A stretch of 64,000 bases of DNA. Source: Isoalcanivorax indicus. Lineage in GTDB: Bacteria; Pseudomonadota; Gammaproteobacteria; Pseudomonadales; Alcanivoracaceae. Where the stretch lies: assembly GCF_003259185.1 (NCBI RefSeq), contig NZ_QGMP01000001.1:1364001-1428000 (forward strand). Direction: 5' to 3'. Below the pieces are notes generated by a model. The model was not told the origin of the DNA and made no database searches. It was given only the letters and a program-made list of their open reading frames with translations. Made by a program: the position numbers and the translations under genes. How positions within the stretch are numbered: position 1 is the first letter of the stretch; every line of letters starts with the position of its first letter. This document shows positions 44,101 to 51,562 of this stretch, piece by piece.

Positions 44101-47100
44101 CACGGTCACGGCGGACTGGACTTCGCTACAGGGCGACAGCGGTTACCAGCGGACCGGCGACGGCTGCCCGGTGGTGACGGCGCCGGATATCTACTGTGTG
44201 AGCGCGCAGAGCACCAGCGACGAAGCCACCGACAATACCGACTTCAGCAAACTGTATGTCAGCGACAGCTGGACCAGTGATGGCAGCAACGCCACGGATC
44301 GGCGTCTGCGCGTAGGCGATACGCTGGTGTACCGCCTGGCGGTGACCCTCAACGAAGGCAGCACGCGCAACGTGCGCTTGCTGGACACCTTGCCGGACGG
44401 CATGGCGTTCGTGGAGCTGGTGCAGGTCAACGGTGTCACCACCGAGCCGTTTATCGCCAGCGCGCCCTTCAGCCATGACCCTGTCAGTGTCAGCGTAGCC
44501 GGGCAGGACATCACCATCACCCTGGGTGATGTCATCAACGCGGTCGACAACGACCCGAGCAATGATGTGTTCGTCGTGGACTACCGCGCCGCAGTCGTTA
44601 CCGACGTATTGCCGCACCAGAGCAGCCTGGATCTGACCAACCAGGCGCGCTTGCTGCACGATGCCTTCAACGGCGACCCCATGCCGCCGTTGCCGGGCAG
44701 CGATCAGATCAATGTCAGTCAGCCGCTGCTCAGCGCGCTGGAAAAAACCGAGCGCAATGGCCTGGTCAGTCCTTATGACGTGGTCAGTCTGGCCACGGAC
44801 ATCATGGCGTTCCGCCTGCAGACGCAGAATGAAGGCGATGCGCCGGCCTACAGCGTACAGATCGTTGATGATCTGCCCTCGCAGCTGGATGAAACCACGC
44901 TGACGCCACCACAGGTGACGGTGGCGGGTACCGTGCTGGGCGCCGCCGATTACGTCTATACACCGCCCGCGGCCCGCGGCGGCAGTTTCACCCTGCAACT
45001 GAATGTGCCGGTGATGCCGGGCGACAGCGTGACAGTGGATTACGACATCGGTTTCCACACCGACGTACCGCCGAACCAGCAGTGGCATAACAGCGCCATG
45101 CTGTATGAGTACTGGTCGCTACCCGATGCCGACGGGCAGCGCTATGCCCCGGACGACGAGGCACGCTTCACCATGCAGAACCCGGTGACCCTGGCCGGGC
45201 TGGACAAGGTCCTGGTGGCGCCTGCCGACAAGATCACCATCGGTGAAGAGGTGACCTATCTCATCACCGTGCCGGGCGAGGTGCTCAGTGCTGCACTGGA
45301 TGATGTGCAGGTGCTGGACGTGCTGGACGACGCACTGGAGTTTGTTTCTGCCAGCGTGGCCGGTGGCCTGCAACTCATTGACAACGGCAGCGGCGGACAG
45401 CAGGTCGATCTGACCATTACACAGATTCCTGCGGGTCAGCAGGCTGAGATCACGCTGCGGGCTCGCGTGCGTAACACCGCCGAGACGCAGGCCGGTGACA
45501 CCTTCACCAACAGCGCTTCTTATGTGTACGGCGGCGATACCCTCAGCAGCCTGCCGACCGACCCGCTGACCCTTGCCGAACCGCAGTTGAGTCTGGCGAA
45601 AAATGCCACGCCGCCAGCGACCCTGAGCGCGGGCGCGGTGGTCGAGTACAGCCTGCAGCTGACAGCAGAGGCCGGACCGGACGCGTCGGATGCCCATGAC
45701 CTGGTGCTGGTGGACACACTGGATATCGGGCTGCGCTACGTGCCCGGCAGTGCCACGCCCGGCGAGCCGGTCGTCAGCATTGATCCGGACACCGGTCGTG
45801 AAGTGTTGACCTGGACTTTCGCCACCCTGGCTGAAGGGGACAATCTGACGGTCAGCTATGACACCACGATCCAGGACAGCGTGGCGCCGGGTCAGACACT
45901 CAACAATACTGCGACGCTGCGCTGGACCAGCTTGCCGGGTGACGACGCCGGGCAGCGGGACGGCAGTGAAACCCCGCCGTGGAATGATTATGTGGCGACG
46001 GCGGACGCCGAGGTCACGGTGGATGACAACACGGGCTTCAGCAAGGTCCGTCTCAGCGATACCTGGAACAGCGCCGATGACACCGTACGTGTAGGCGACC
46101 GGGTACGGTTTGCCCTGCGGCTGGCGTTGCAGGAAGGGACCTATCCGAATGTGCGGGTCACCGACATCCTGCCCACCGGCCTGATTTTCGAAGAGGTGAT
46201 CAGCGCCGATTTCTTCGGCACACCGGGCAGCGTGAGCGCCGACATCAGCGGCGCGCAGATCACGTTTGATCTGGGCGATGTCACGCGTCCGGCAGGCAGT
46301 GGCGATACGCTGGAGATCATTTATGAAGCACGCGTTCAGAACGAGAGCGTGCTCAGCCACCAGCCCACGCAGCAGACCCTGAGCAACAGCGCCACGCTTG
46401 AGTATGGTTTGCCGTCAGGTCCCGCCACACCGCTTACGGCGGAGGCTGCGCTGGAAGTACTGCAGCCCTTGCTGGCCATTACATCGGTGACGGCGGACGA
46501 CACAGAAATCAGTGCCGGACAAAGCGTGACCCTGACGGTAGATATCATCAATACAGGTGATGCTCCGGCTTATGATCTGCAGATACAGGACCTGCTGCCA
46601 GCGGGGCTGCGCGAGCAAGGCGTCAATACGGTCAGCATCAGTCTGCTCAGCGGTGCCGTCTTGCCGCTGCAAGCGCCCGGCTACGATCCGGCCACCGGCG
46701 TTGTGCTGTGGAATCTGGATGGCGTCGCCGATGCCTGGACAATCCCGGTGGGCGATACCCTGCGGCTGGTGTACGAAGTCACCGGGGATGCCGGCCTGGG
46801 CGCTGGCCTGACGCTGGAAAACAGCGTAACGCTGCCGTTCTATTATTCTTTTGATAATGACGCCGTGCCGAGCGGCGGCCAGGCAGATGAGCGTCAGGAG
46901 TACAGCTTCCCTGAAGCATCCAGCGCAACATTGAGCACGCCCTTGCCCGTGGCGCTGGACAAGGACATCACCCAGGACACCGCCGCCATTGGCGAACCGT
47001 TTGCCTACCGCATTACCGTGCCCGCGCAACCCTCCAGCACCGCCCTGTACGACGTGCGCATTCTGGACGACCTGAGCCTGTCCGAAGCGGACCTGCGTTT

Positions 47101-50100
47101 TGTGTCGGTGAACCGTGTGGGCGCCGGTAGCTGGACGCCGGTCAATGTGGGCAATGACACCCAGCTGGTGATCGCGGGCGAGGGTGATGGCATCACCATC
47201 CCCGCCGGGGAACAGATTACCGTGGAGGTGGTGGTTGCGTTGCAGGATACCGCCACCAATGTGGCCGGGCTGGTGTTCCGCAATCGGGCGGATTATCGCT
47301 ACAACGCGCTGCAGGGCGACGACAGCACGGGTGCAGACGGCGGTGAAGGCATTTCGCCAGAGATGACCATCGTTGAGCCGGACACGCTGGTGGTGAACAA
47401 GACCGGGCCGGACAACCTGTATCCGGGCCAGCAGGGCAGCTTCGTACTGACGCTGGAAAACACCAGCGAGGCCACGGCCTGGGATATCACCCTGATTGAT
47501 CTGTTGCCCGATCTGGCGCAAGGCGGTCTGTGCGCGCAAACGCCGCAGATCACCGCGATGGAGGTGGCCGGCACGGCGCTCACGGCCGGCACCGATTATC
47601 AGGTCAGCTATGCCGATTGCCAGCTGACCCTCAATGCCCTGACGCCCGCCGCCGCCGTGGCGCCGGGTCAGGTGATGACGCTGACCTACAGCGTCTGGCT
47701 GGACAACGACACGGCCGGTGGCCAGACCCTGACCAACGTGGCCGGGGCGACACGCTGGTACAGTCAGCCCGCCAGCCAGGACAACCGCCGCGTGTATGAG
47801 CGCGAGGTGACCGACGGCAGCGTGGGCGTGGACGATCATGAAGACGCCCACAGCCTGATCAGTGAAGGCGCCGAACTGCAGATCGAAAAGCGGGTGGTCA
47901 ACGTCACCAGCGGCCAGGATCCGGGCACTGATGCGCGCCCGGGTGACACACTGCGCTATGACATCGTGGTGACCAATGTCAGCGCTGTGCCGGTATCCAG
48001 TTTCGATATTCTCGATGACCTCGGCGCGCTCAATGCTGACCCGGTTTTTGTCAGTGGCAGCCTCAACCGGATCAGCACGCTGCCGGATGGCGCCAGCGAC
48101 GTCAGCGATGCCAGTGGCGGCACCTTCGGCAGTGGCCTGCTGGATATTCGTGACCTGACGCTCGCGGCGCAGGGCGAGAACGGCGACAGCGTGACCGTCA
48201 GTGTGCAGGTGCAATTGGCCCCGGTGATTGCCAACGGCACCGAAGTGCTGAACCAGGCCGCCGTAAGCAGTTTCGGCGTGCCGCTGGGCCTCAGTGATGA
48301 TCCGAACGTGTCCGGCGAGCAACAGCCCACCGTGACGCTGATCAGTGCGGCGCCGCAGTGGCGGGTGGAAAAGGTCTCGACCTACCTCGACGGCGATCCC
48401 GACGTCCTGATGGCGGGCGAAACCCTGCGCTACACCCTGACGGTGCAAAACATCGGCAGTGAGCATGCGCACTCCGTTCGCCTGCGCGACCCGCTGCCAG
48501 CCTTCACCGGCTACGTGGCGGGCAGTACCACGCTCAACGGCCAGAGTATTGCCGATGTTGGCGGTGCCTCGCCGTTGCAGAATGGCATGCTCATTCATGC
48601 GCCGGGCAACCCCGTGCCCGGGGTGATGGAGGCGGGCACCGCCGACAATATCGCCGTGATCACTTTTGTGGTGCAGGTGAACGACGACACGCTGGACGGT
48701 ACCGTCATCAGCAACCAGGGCTTTGTGACCGGCGAAGGCGAGGGCAGCGGTCCCTTCGAGGAAGCTCCCTCCGATGATCCGGGCACTTCTGCGCCGAACG
48801 ACCCGACCCGCGATATTGTGGGCAACCTGCCGTTCCTGACGGCCATCAAGACGGTGGCCATCGAAGAAGATTTCGGCACCCCCGGTGTGGTCGATCCGGG
48901 TGATGTGCTGCGCTACACCATCGTGGTGATCAACAGCGGTGCACAACCGGCCACGGACCTGCGCTTTATCGACGGCATTCCAGAGCACACGACCTATGTG
49001 GCGGGCAGCAGCACCCTGAACGGGGCGCCGGTAGCCGACGTCGGGGCTACCTCGCCCTGGGTCGCCGGAGCGCCGATTCAGGGCGACGGCGCGCCTGCGG
49101 CGACGCTTCCCGGGCAGGACACGGCGGTGATCACCTTCGCGGTGCGCGTGGATGACGGTACGGCCGAAGGCACGGTGATCAGTAACCAGGGGCAGGTGAC
49201 CAGTGCGGAGCTGCCCACCGAGCTCACCGATGCCGATGGCGATCGCAGCAACGGGTATCAGCCTACGGAAGTGGTCGTGGGCTCCGGCCAGCAACTGCTG
49301 ATGACCAAGAGCGTGCAGGTCGTGGGTGGCGGTGCGGTGGAAGCGGGCCAGGAGCTGGAATACACCGTCACGGTGCGCAATACCGGGCTGCAGCCGATCG
49401 GCCAACTGGTGATCACCGATGACCTGAATGCGCTGGTGGGGCTGGCCGATTACGTGGCCGGTTCGGCGACCCTCAACGGCAGCAGTGTGGGTGTCGATGT
49501 CACGGGCAACGTCATCACCATTGATTACGGGGCGACCTTTGGCGAACTGCCGCCCAATGCGGTGGCCACCTTGCGCTTCCGCGTGCGCGTGGCCGACGAC
49601 GCGGCCATCGGTGAGCGCATCACCAATACCGCTGAAGCCACATGGAATACGCCGAGCCAGCAAACTGAAGCGTCGGTGTCGGTGGACGTGGGCGGCATTC
49701 CCGGCACGGCCACCCTGAACGGCAACGTCTGGCACGACGTCAACTTTGACCGCGTGCGCGACAGCGGCGAAATGCTGCTGGCCGACTGGGTAGTGGAAGT
49801 GTATCGCGCCGGCAACCGGATCGGCGCCACCAGCACTGACAACAACGGGGCGTATCGTCTGGCCGGGCTGGCACCGGGTGTGACCGACGCTGACCGCTAT
49901 GAATTGCGTTTCCGCGCGCCAGGGGCAGGGCCGGACACCGCCATGCTGGGGCTGGCCGATTCGCCGTTCAGCAACAGTCTGCAGCGCATCAGCGAGATTG
50001 AAGCGGGTTCCGGCAGCAATCTGCAGGCCCTGAATCTGCCGATTCATCCCAATGGTGTGATTTACGATGCCATTACCCGGCAGCCGGTGCCGAATACCAC

Positions 50101-51562
50101 GCTGACGCTGGTGAACAGCGCGGGCATGGCTGTGCCCGAGAGCTGCCTGGACGACCCGGCGCAGCAGGGCCAGGTCACCACGCGCAATGGCTTCTACAAG
50201 TTTGATCTCAACTTCAGTGAGCCAGGCTGTGCGGCCGGGGATTATGTGATCCAGGTGACGCCGCCCGGTGGCGATGAGTATGTTGCCGGTGTCTCGCAGA
50301 TCATCACGCCGCTCACTACCGCCGACACCGCCGCCTACGATGTGTCGCTGTGCAGTGACGATGCCGTACCGGCGACCAGCGCCTGTGAAGTCCAGGCCTC
50401 GGCCTTGCAGCCGCCGCAGTCGGTGGCCGCGAACAACCCGCTGACCGGCTATCACCTGCATCTGACCTTCAGCCCGGGGGCCATCCCGGAGCACAGCCAG
50501 ATCTTCAACAACCATATTCCGGTGGACCCGGTGATGGACGATGCCGTCAGCATCAGCAAGGTGGCCTCCATCGTGAACGTCAGCCGTGGCCAGTTCGTGC
50601 CGTACGTCATCCGCATACGCAACAGTTTCGGCACCGATCTGAACAATGTCGCCATTCTCGATACCTTCCCGGCGGGCTTCCGCTATGTGGCGGACTCGGC
50701 GCGCCTCAACGGGGAACCCGTGGCGCCGGTGCAGAATGGTCGGCAACTGCTCTGGAGTGATCTGGATCTGGCCGCTGATGCCGAGCACACCCTGACCATG
50801 CTGTTCATTGTCGGCTCCGGCGTCAGTGAGGGGGAATACACCAACCGCGCCCAGGTGCTGCAGCAGCTGGTGCCGCGTTCGCTGCCGGAAGGCTTCAATG
50901 CGATTTCCGGCGAAGCCAGCGCCACGGTGCGTGTGGTACCGGACCCGGATTTCGATTGCACCGACGTGATTGGCCGGGTGTTCGATGATGCCAACCTGAA
51001 CGGCTATCAGGATGAAGGTGAAGTGGGCCTGGCCGGCGTCCGCCTGGTCACTGCCCGTGGTCTGCATGTCACCACCGACAGCCATGGTCGCTTCCACATC
51101 ACCTGCGCTGCGGTGCCGAACGAGAATCGTGGCAGCAATTTCATTCTCAAGGTGGACGACCGCACCTTGCCCAGCGGGTATCGCCTGACCACCGAGAACC
51201 CGCTTGTGCAGCGTGCCACCCGAGGCAAGATGATCCGCTTCAACTTTGGCGCGACCCTGCATCGCGTGGTGGGCCTGGATCTGGCCAACGACGTCTTCGA
51301 ACCGGGCACCACGAGGCTGCGCCCGCAATGGCAATCGCGGCTGCCGCTCCTGATGCGCGAGCTGGAAGCGGGGCCCTCGGTGCTGCGCCTGGCGTATATG
51401 GCGGAAACCGAGAACCGCCGCCTGGTCGAGCGCCGCCTGCGCGCCATCAAGCGCCTGATCGGTGACGAATGGGCCGAGCGTGAGAACCCCTACGAACTGA
51501 CCATCGAGACTGAAGTGTTCTGGCGAACCGGCGCGCCCCCGGCGAGGAGCAGACAGCAATGA
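38114..51562 (+). CDS. Giant surface protein with about 17 DUF11-type repeats, SdrD B-like domains and OmpA-like end
   Basis: About 4482 residues. A signal peptide (STVRILAGLGGLLLLLFSVE, then ARA) precedes a Cys-containing N-terminal region to about 1160. An Asp-rich Ca-type loop (DGLDNDGDGRVDGAD) lies near 1255. DUF11-like modules run from about 1375 to 3860, each opening with a K-containing strand and carrying a D-x-LP-x-G motif. SdrD B-like domains sit at about 3865 (GNVWHDVNFDRVRDSGE) and 4280 (GRVFDDANLNGYQDEGE), with one more DUF11 module between them. The last 90 residues resemble a degenerate OmpA-like domain. I prefer TTG 38114, with AAAGAG upstream and a normal signal peptide; the frame is open from 38054. 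An adhesin or matrix role is inferred. Confidence 0.85.
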   Translation: MTTSTVRILAGLGGLLLLLFSVEARAAYANVCVANAQNPPTNLVNVQTSSFCELCGFGYVDVQITNPYRAGTNAPDGNLPYETRTTQQCSGPPWNQTCVDVVESRRNPDYGSQNPALNFNNANSLTLTLTNGLERYTGVAAQNLAGGTASGTNVVTVSGMGNLAPGQTRTVRIPVHRRPDNTPESLYNTTPQATATINYTMADGCNDNPGRRRNWRGDQWYSGSLTGQFDFWETYNRPASQHTGNVNIRQPQLALNKQGWNYTAGQRLGTRSGTVYGHNDDDIVWRLNIANTGNAPLQDLRIDDVLSRADVMNAHYACPNATAANNIAANNGILPGGSPCVPTDALTGLVLADWNVAPPFGQGTNIPMPYAATVDAVTPGTSTGAIDIAAGANINIYIVGKLQGNASCSSGDPMRNRLNDVQFGCAVQSPPGGILQSAGLNADGFIRTWYGQGHVGPGSLDALQVTRNLTGIDGSSTVGARGLMTVTLSNQSGGTVWFDGDLDYHLRDVLPEGYVVDPSYVPRIDNPNNGSLYGPYAGRVDTLTWINAQGAIPGEVSDSTSYLNNTAPEFRLSSSTSYTESNPDGAYNTGRVYRDLMRHGDVVVIRFAIILKDPQYYDLAADLDVIEENPGVMLEPPRTDVPTDPPALPSTLNHTLSVQARTLCASQSVNYTLQGNGTSNSPSHNTAGSAIAFEAEDLDVSIDQATFILTNDRSQHTPLSVTVENNGGVAARDFSAFITFGATMNVVTATPPPGYQCDAVPITGAGVPQPQPYRVWVVNPPPDAPGNLHMPLPGNGTVYRCYPNQGNPLNRNLAPGASVQFNFTVNKTEDPAGILADDLTFRADVVGEIFSVANLTLPATNINRVNTGGGTNNIRVTGVEVSNTPTAITNAHNLWFPAPGTPGNTRTDGEVDRGNNYSLDAHWSRGIGFNLKKDPVTAGDTDSGGFGGMPTLGHCNENTDNVSYAAANDYPGQARPAEHVQIGEECTVRIQTGGWFGFESRGFNFIGVRDIQVLDEVPAGQNYISSTTPLITPQIAGATQVPNDPGAVALGDGLFGWRFTGNQAGTDGLPDYISSIDEWFTINTTTRVLNDALNDRAGPNLHAANSPNVLNSSFQATFFNNNTGQHETYLFGYGEVGQISPIQNQNPPGSSTVGYPNEPIRRVDLVVTEPLIEVTMQVCDETRHGMGEACSEFVDEIPDAATSNSYVYRLTVSNRAADDGQPRAPAYDLTVTSILDDLLQVMPLESDGLDNDGDGRVDGADSGGEGEIIGNVMFDGNETQVIFRHQEGVDGTGLRRLEAGQSLSLYYRVNPDDRIAPGQSRATRFSVTYDSLEGSTNEHGNQTVVTPGTGERGGARVYESDDADTLITFIEPEARPKEIIALSDTTLVAAGMQDVKIGEEIQYRLTAELPVTLLRDLTVTDMLPAGLQCAEAPVVDLSTAPWDVAGFKRPDLSPVPPVTPLCDGSQVRWEFGDVTLTDPSPGSSRFTFPLSFIARVDNSAGNQDGTVLTNGSPATVATLTWVDSQDVTQTRSYGEVSATVTEPDVSLSKAWDAPDGLDAGDDITITLTATNNGSAAAYNLRLWDNLDGSGMTFLPGSVGGTDPPDLVDTSTFGANQPVFVWAPENPLLPGETRTMTFQVRVDDTVQPLQILDNLADAVWTSLPGQTTALNSGGQIGADGAADGQRIGVLPHAGDAINDYETSSNPVDATVAGLAVAKTDLSPDVLPEIGAHKQFEIVIDLPEGTTENLRVEDLLASGSTSYVLTRDANFEVSYDFEGIVSINGAAPGEAAFIAAPVDGASGTAVWDLGTVLTESENDLPVAGPLNPRIRITYFARINNDVDTSVGDTLQNQVSVSHRHGDDASTVVLGDTTAPITAIESALVADKTLTNLSGGQLIAGSELEYTVTLSNQGNATAYDLNIVDTLPTGLEFEDSFTPTATIGGVAVSGFVATPDQDGTGRLVWGRENNDGSLDLPAGQTLVLTYRVIVTQTGGPFTNTVTADWTSLQGDSGYQRTGDGCPVVTAPDIYCVSAQSTSDEATDNTDFSKLYVSDSWTSDGSNATDRRLRVGDTLVYRLAVTLNEGSTRNVRLLDTLPDGMAFVELVQVNGVTTEPFIASAPFSHDPVSVSVAGQDITITLGDVINAVDNDPSNDVFVVDYRAAVVTDVLPHQSSLDLTNQARLLHDAFNGDPMPPLPGSDQINVSQPLLSALEKTERNGLVSPYDVVSLATDIMAFRLQTQNEGDAPAYSVQIVDDLPSQLDETTLTPPQVTVAGTVLGAADYVYTPPAARGGSFTLQLNVPVMPGDSVTVDYDIGFHTDVPPNQQWHNSAMLYEYWSLPDADGQRYAPDDEARFTMQNPVTLAGLDKVLVAPADKITIGEEVTYLITVPGEVLSAALDDVQVLDVLDDALEFVSASVAGGLQLIDNGSGGQQVDLTITQIPAGQQAEITLRARVRNTAETQAGDTFTNSASYVYGGDTLSSLPTDPLTLAEPQLSLAKNATPPATLSAGAVVEYSLQLTAEAGPDASDAHDLVLVDTLDIGLRYVPGSATPGEPVVSIDPDTGREVLTWTFATLAEGDNLTVSYDTTIQDSVAPGQTLNNTATLRWTSLPGDDAGQRDGSETPPWNDYVATADAEVTVDDNTGFSKVRLSDTWNSADDTVRVGDRVRFALRLALQEGTYPNVRVTDILPTGLIFEEVISADFFGTPGSVSADISGAQITFDLGDVTRPAGSGDTLEIIYEARVQNESVLSHQPTQQTLSNSATLEYGLPSGPATPLTAEAALEVLQPLLAITSVTADDTEISAGQSVTLTVDIINTGDAPAYDLQIQDLLPAGLREQGVNTVSISLLSGAVLPLQAPGYDPATGVVLWNLDGVADAWTIPVGDTLRLVYEVTGDAGLGAGLTLENSVTLPFYYSFDNDAVPSGGQADERQEYSFPEASSATLSTPLPVALDKDITQDTAAIGEPFAYRITVPAQPSSTALYDVRILDDLSLSEADLRFVSVNRVGAGSWTPVNVGNDTQLVIAGEGDGITIPAGEQITVEVVVALQDTATNVAGLVFRNRADYRYNALQGDDSTGADGGEGISPEMTIVEPDTLVVNKTGPDNLYPGQQGSFVLTLENTSEATAWDITLIDLLPDLAQGGLCAQTPQITAMEVAGTALTAGTDYQVSYADCQLTLNALTPAAAVAPGQVMTLTYSVWLDNDTAGGQTLTNVAGATRWYSQPASQDNRRVYEREVTDGSVGVDDHEDAHSLISEGAELQIEKRVVNVTSGQDPGTDARPGDTLRYDIVVTNVSAVPVSSFDILDDLGALNADPVFVSGSLNRISTLPDGASDVSDASGGTFGSGLLDIRDLTLAAQGENGDSVTVSVQVQLAPVIANGTEVLNQAAVSSFGVPLGLSDDPNVSGEQQPTVTLISAAPQWRVEKVSTYLDGDPDVLMAGETLRYTLTVQNIGSEHAHSVRLRDPLPAFTGYVAGSTTLNGQSIADVGGASPLQNGMLIHAPGNPVPGVMEAGTADNIAVITFVVQVNDDTLDGTVISNQGFVTGEGEGSGPFEEAPSDDPGTSAPNDPTRDIVGNLPFLTAIKTVAIEEDFGTPGVVDPGDVLRYTIVVINSGAQPATDLRFIDGIPEHTTYVAGSSTLNGAPVADVGATSPWVAGAPIQGDGAPAATLPGQDTAVITFAVRVDDGTAEGTVISNQGQVTSAELPTELTDADGDRSNGYQPTEVVVGSGQQLLMTKSVQVVGGGAVEAGQELEYTVTVRNTGLQPIGQLVITDDLNALVGLADYVAGSATLNGSSVGVDVTGNVITIDYGATFGELPPNAVATLRFRVRVADDAAIGERITNTAEATWNTPSQQTEASVSVDVGGIPGTATLNGNVWHDVNFDRVRDSGEMLLADWVVEVYRAGNRIGATSTDNNGAYRLAGLAPGVTDADRYELRFRAPGAGPDTAMLGLADSPFSNSLQRISEIEAGSGSNLQALNLPIHPNGVIYDAITRQPVPNTTLTLVNSAGMAVPESCLDDPAQQGQVTTRNGFYKFDLNFSEPGCAAGDYVIQVTPPGGDEYVAGVSQIITPLTTADTAAYDVSLCSDDAVPATSACEVQASALQPPQSVAANNPLTGYHLHLTFSPGAIPEHSQIFNNHIPVDPVMDDAVSISKVASIVNVSRGQFVPYVIRIRNSFGTDLNNVAILDTFPAGFRYVADSARLNGEPVAPVQNGRQLLWSDLDLAADAEHTLTMLFIVGSGVSEGEYTNRAQVLQQLVPRSLPEGFNAISGEASATVRVVPDPDFDCTDVIGRVFDDANLNGYQDEGEVGLAGVRLVTARGLHVTTDSHGRFHITCAAVPNENRGSNFILKVDDRTLPSGYRLTTENPLVQRATRGKMIRFNFGATLHRVVGLDLANDVFEPGTTRLRPQWQSRLPLLMRELEAGPSVLRLAYMAETENRRLVERRLRAIKRLIGDEWAERENPYELTIETEVFWRTGAPPARSRQQ
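44235..47880 (+). repeat. Two copies of a four-module DUF11 super-repeat
   Basis: Modules 5-8 and 9-12 match one-to-one: TDFSKLYVSDSWTSD (44239) with TGFSKVRLSDTWNSA (46030); GDAPAYSVQIVDDLP with GDAPAYDLQIQDLLP; TLAGLDKVLV (45188) with PVALDKDITQ (46945); and module 8 with 12. The period is about 1.75-1.8 kb (590-600 residues). The copies are diverged at DNA level, so the duplication is old. Boundaries are approximate. Confidence 0.6.
48355..49287 (+). repeat. Tandem pair of similar DUF11 modules
   Basis: Modules at 48355-48831 and 48832-49287 share ordered segments. YVAGSTTLNGQSIADVGGAS matches YVAGSSTLNGAPVADVGATS, and DGTVISNQGFVT matches EGTVISNQGQVT. They are the closest neighbours in the protein and suggest a more recent duplication. 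Confidence 0.6.

Noticed and set aside
42235-49300. A regular repeat array that might be mistaken for CRISPR or a tandem DNA repeat
   Set aside because: The period is about 450-500 bases with strong divergence at DNA level, and every unit encodes a DUF11-like domain. It is protein-level repetition.
46415-51559. A 1714-codon open frame on the minus strand inside the giant gene
   Set aside because: It follows from the high-GC codon bias of the plus-strand repeat array. The translated product is His/Arg/Gly-rich without recognisable domains or a ribosome binding site.
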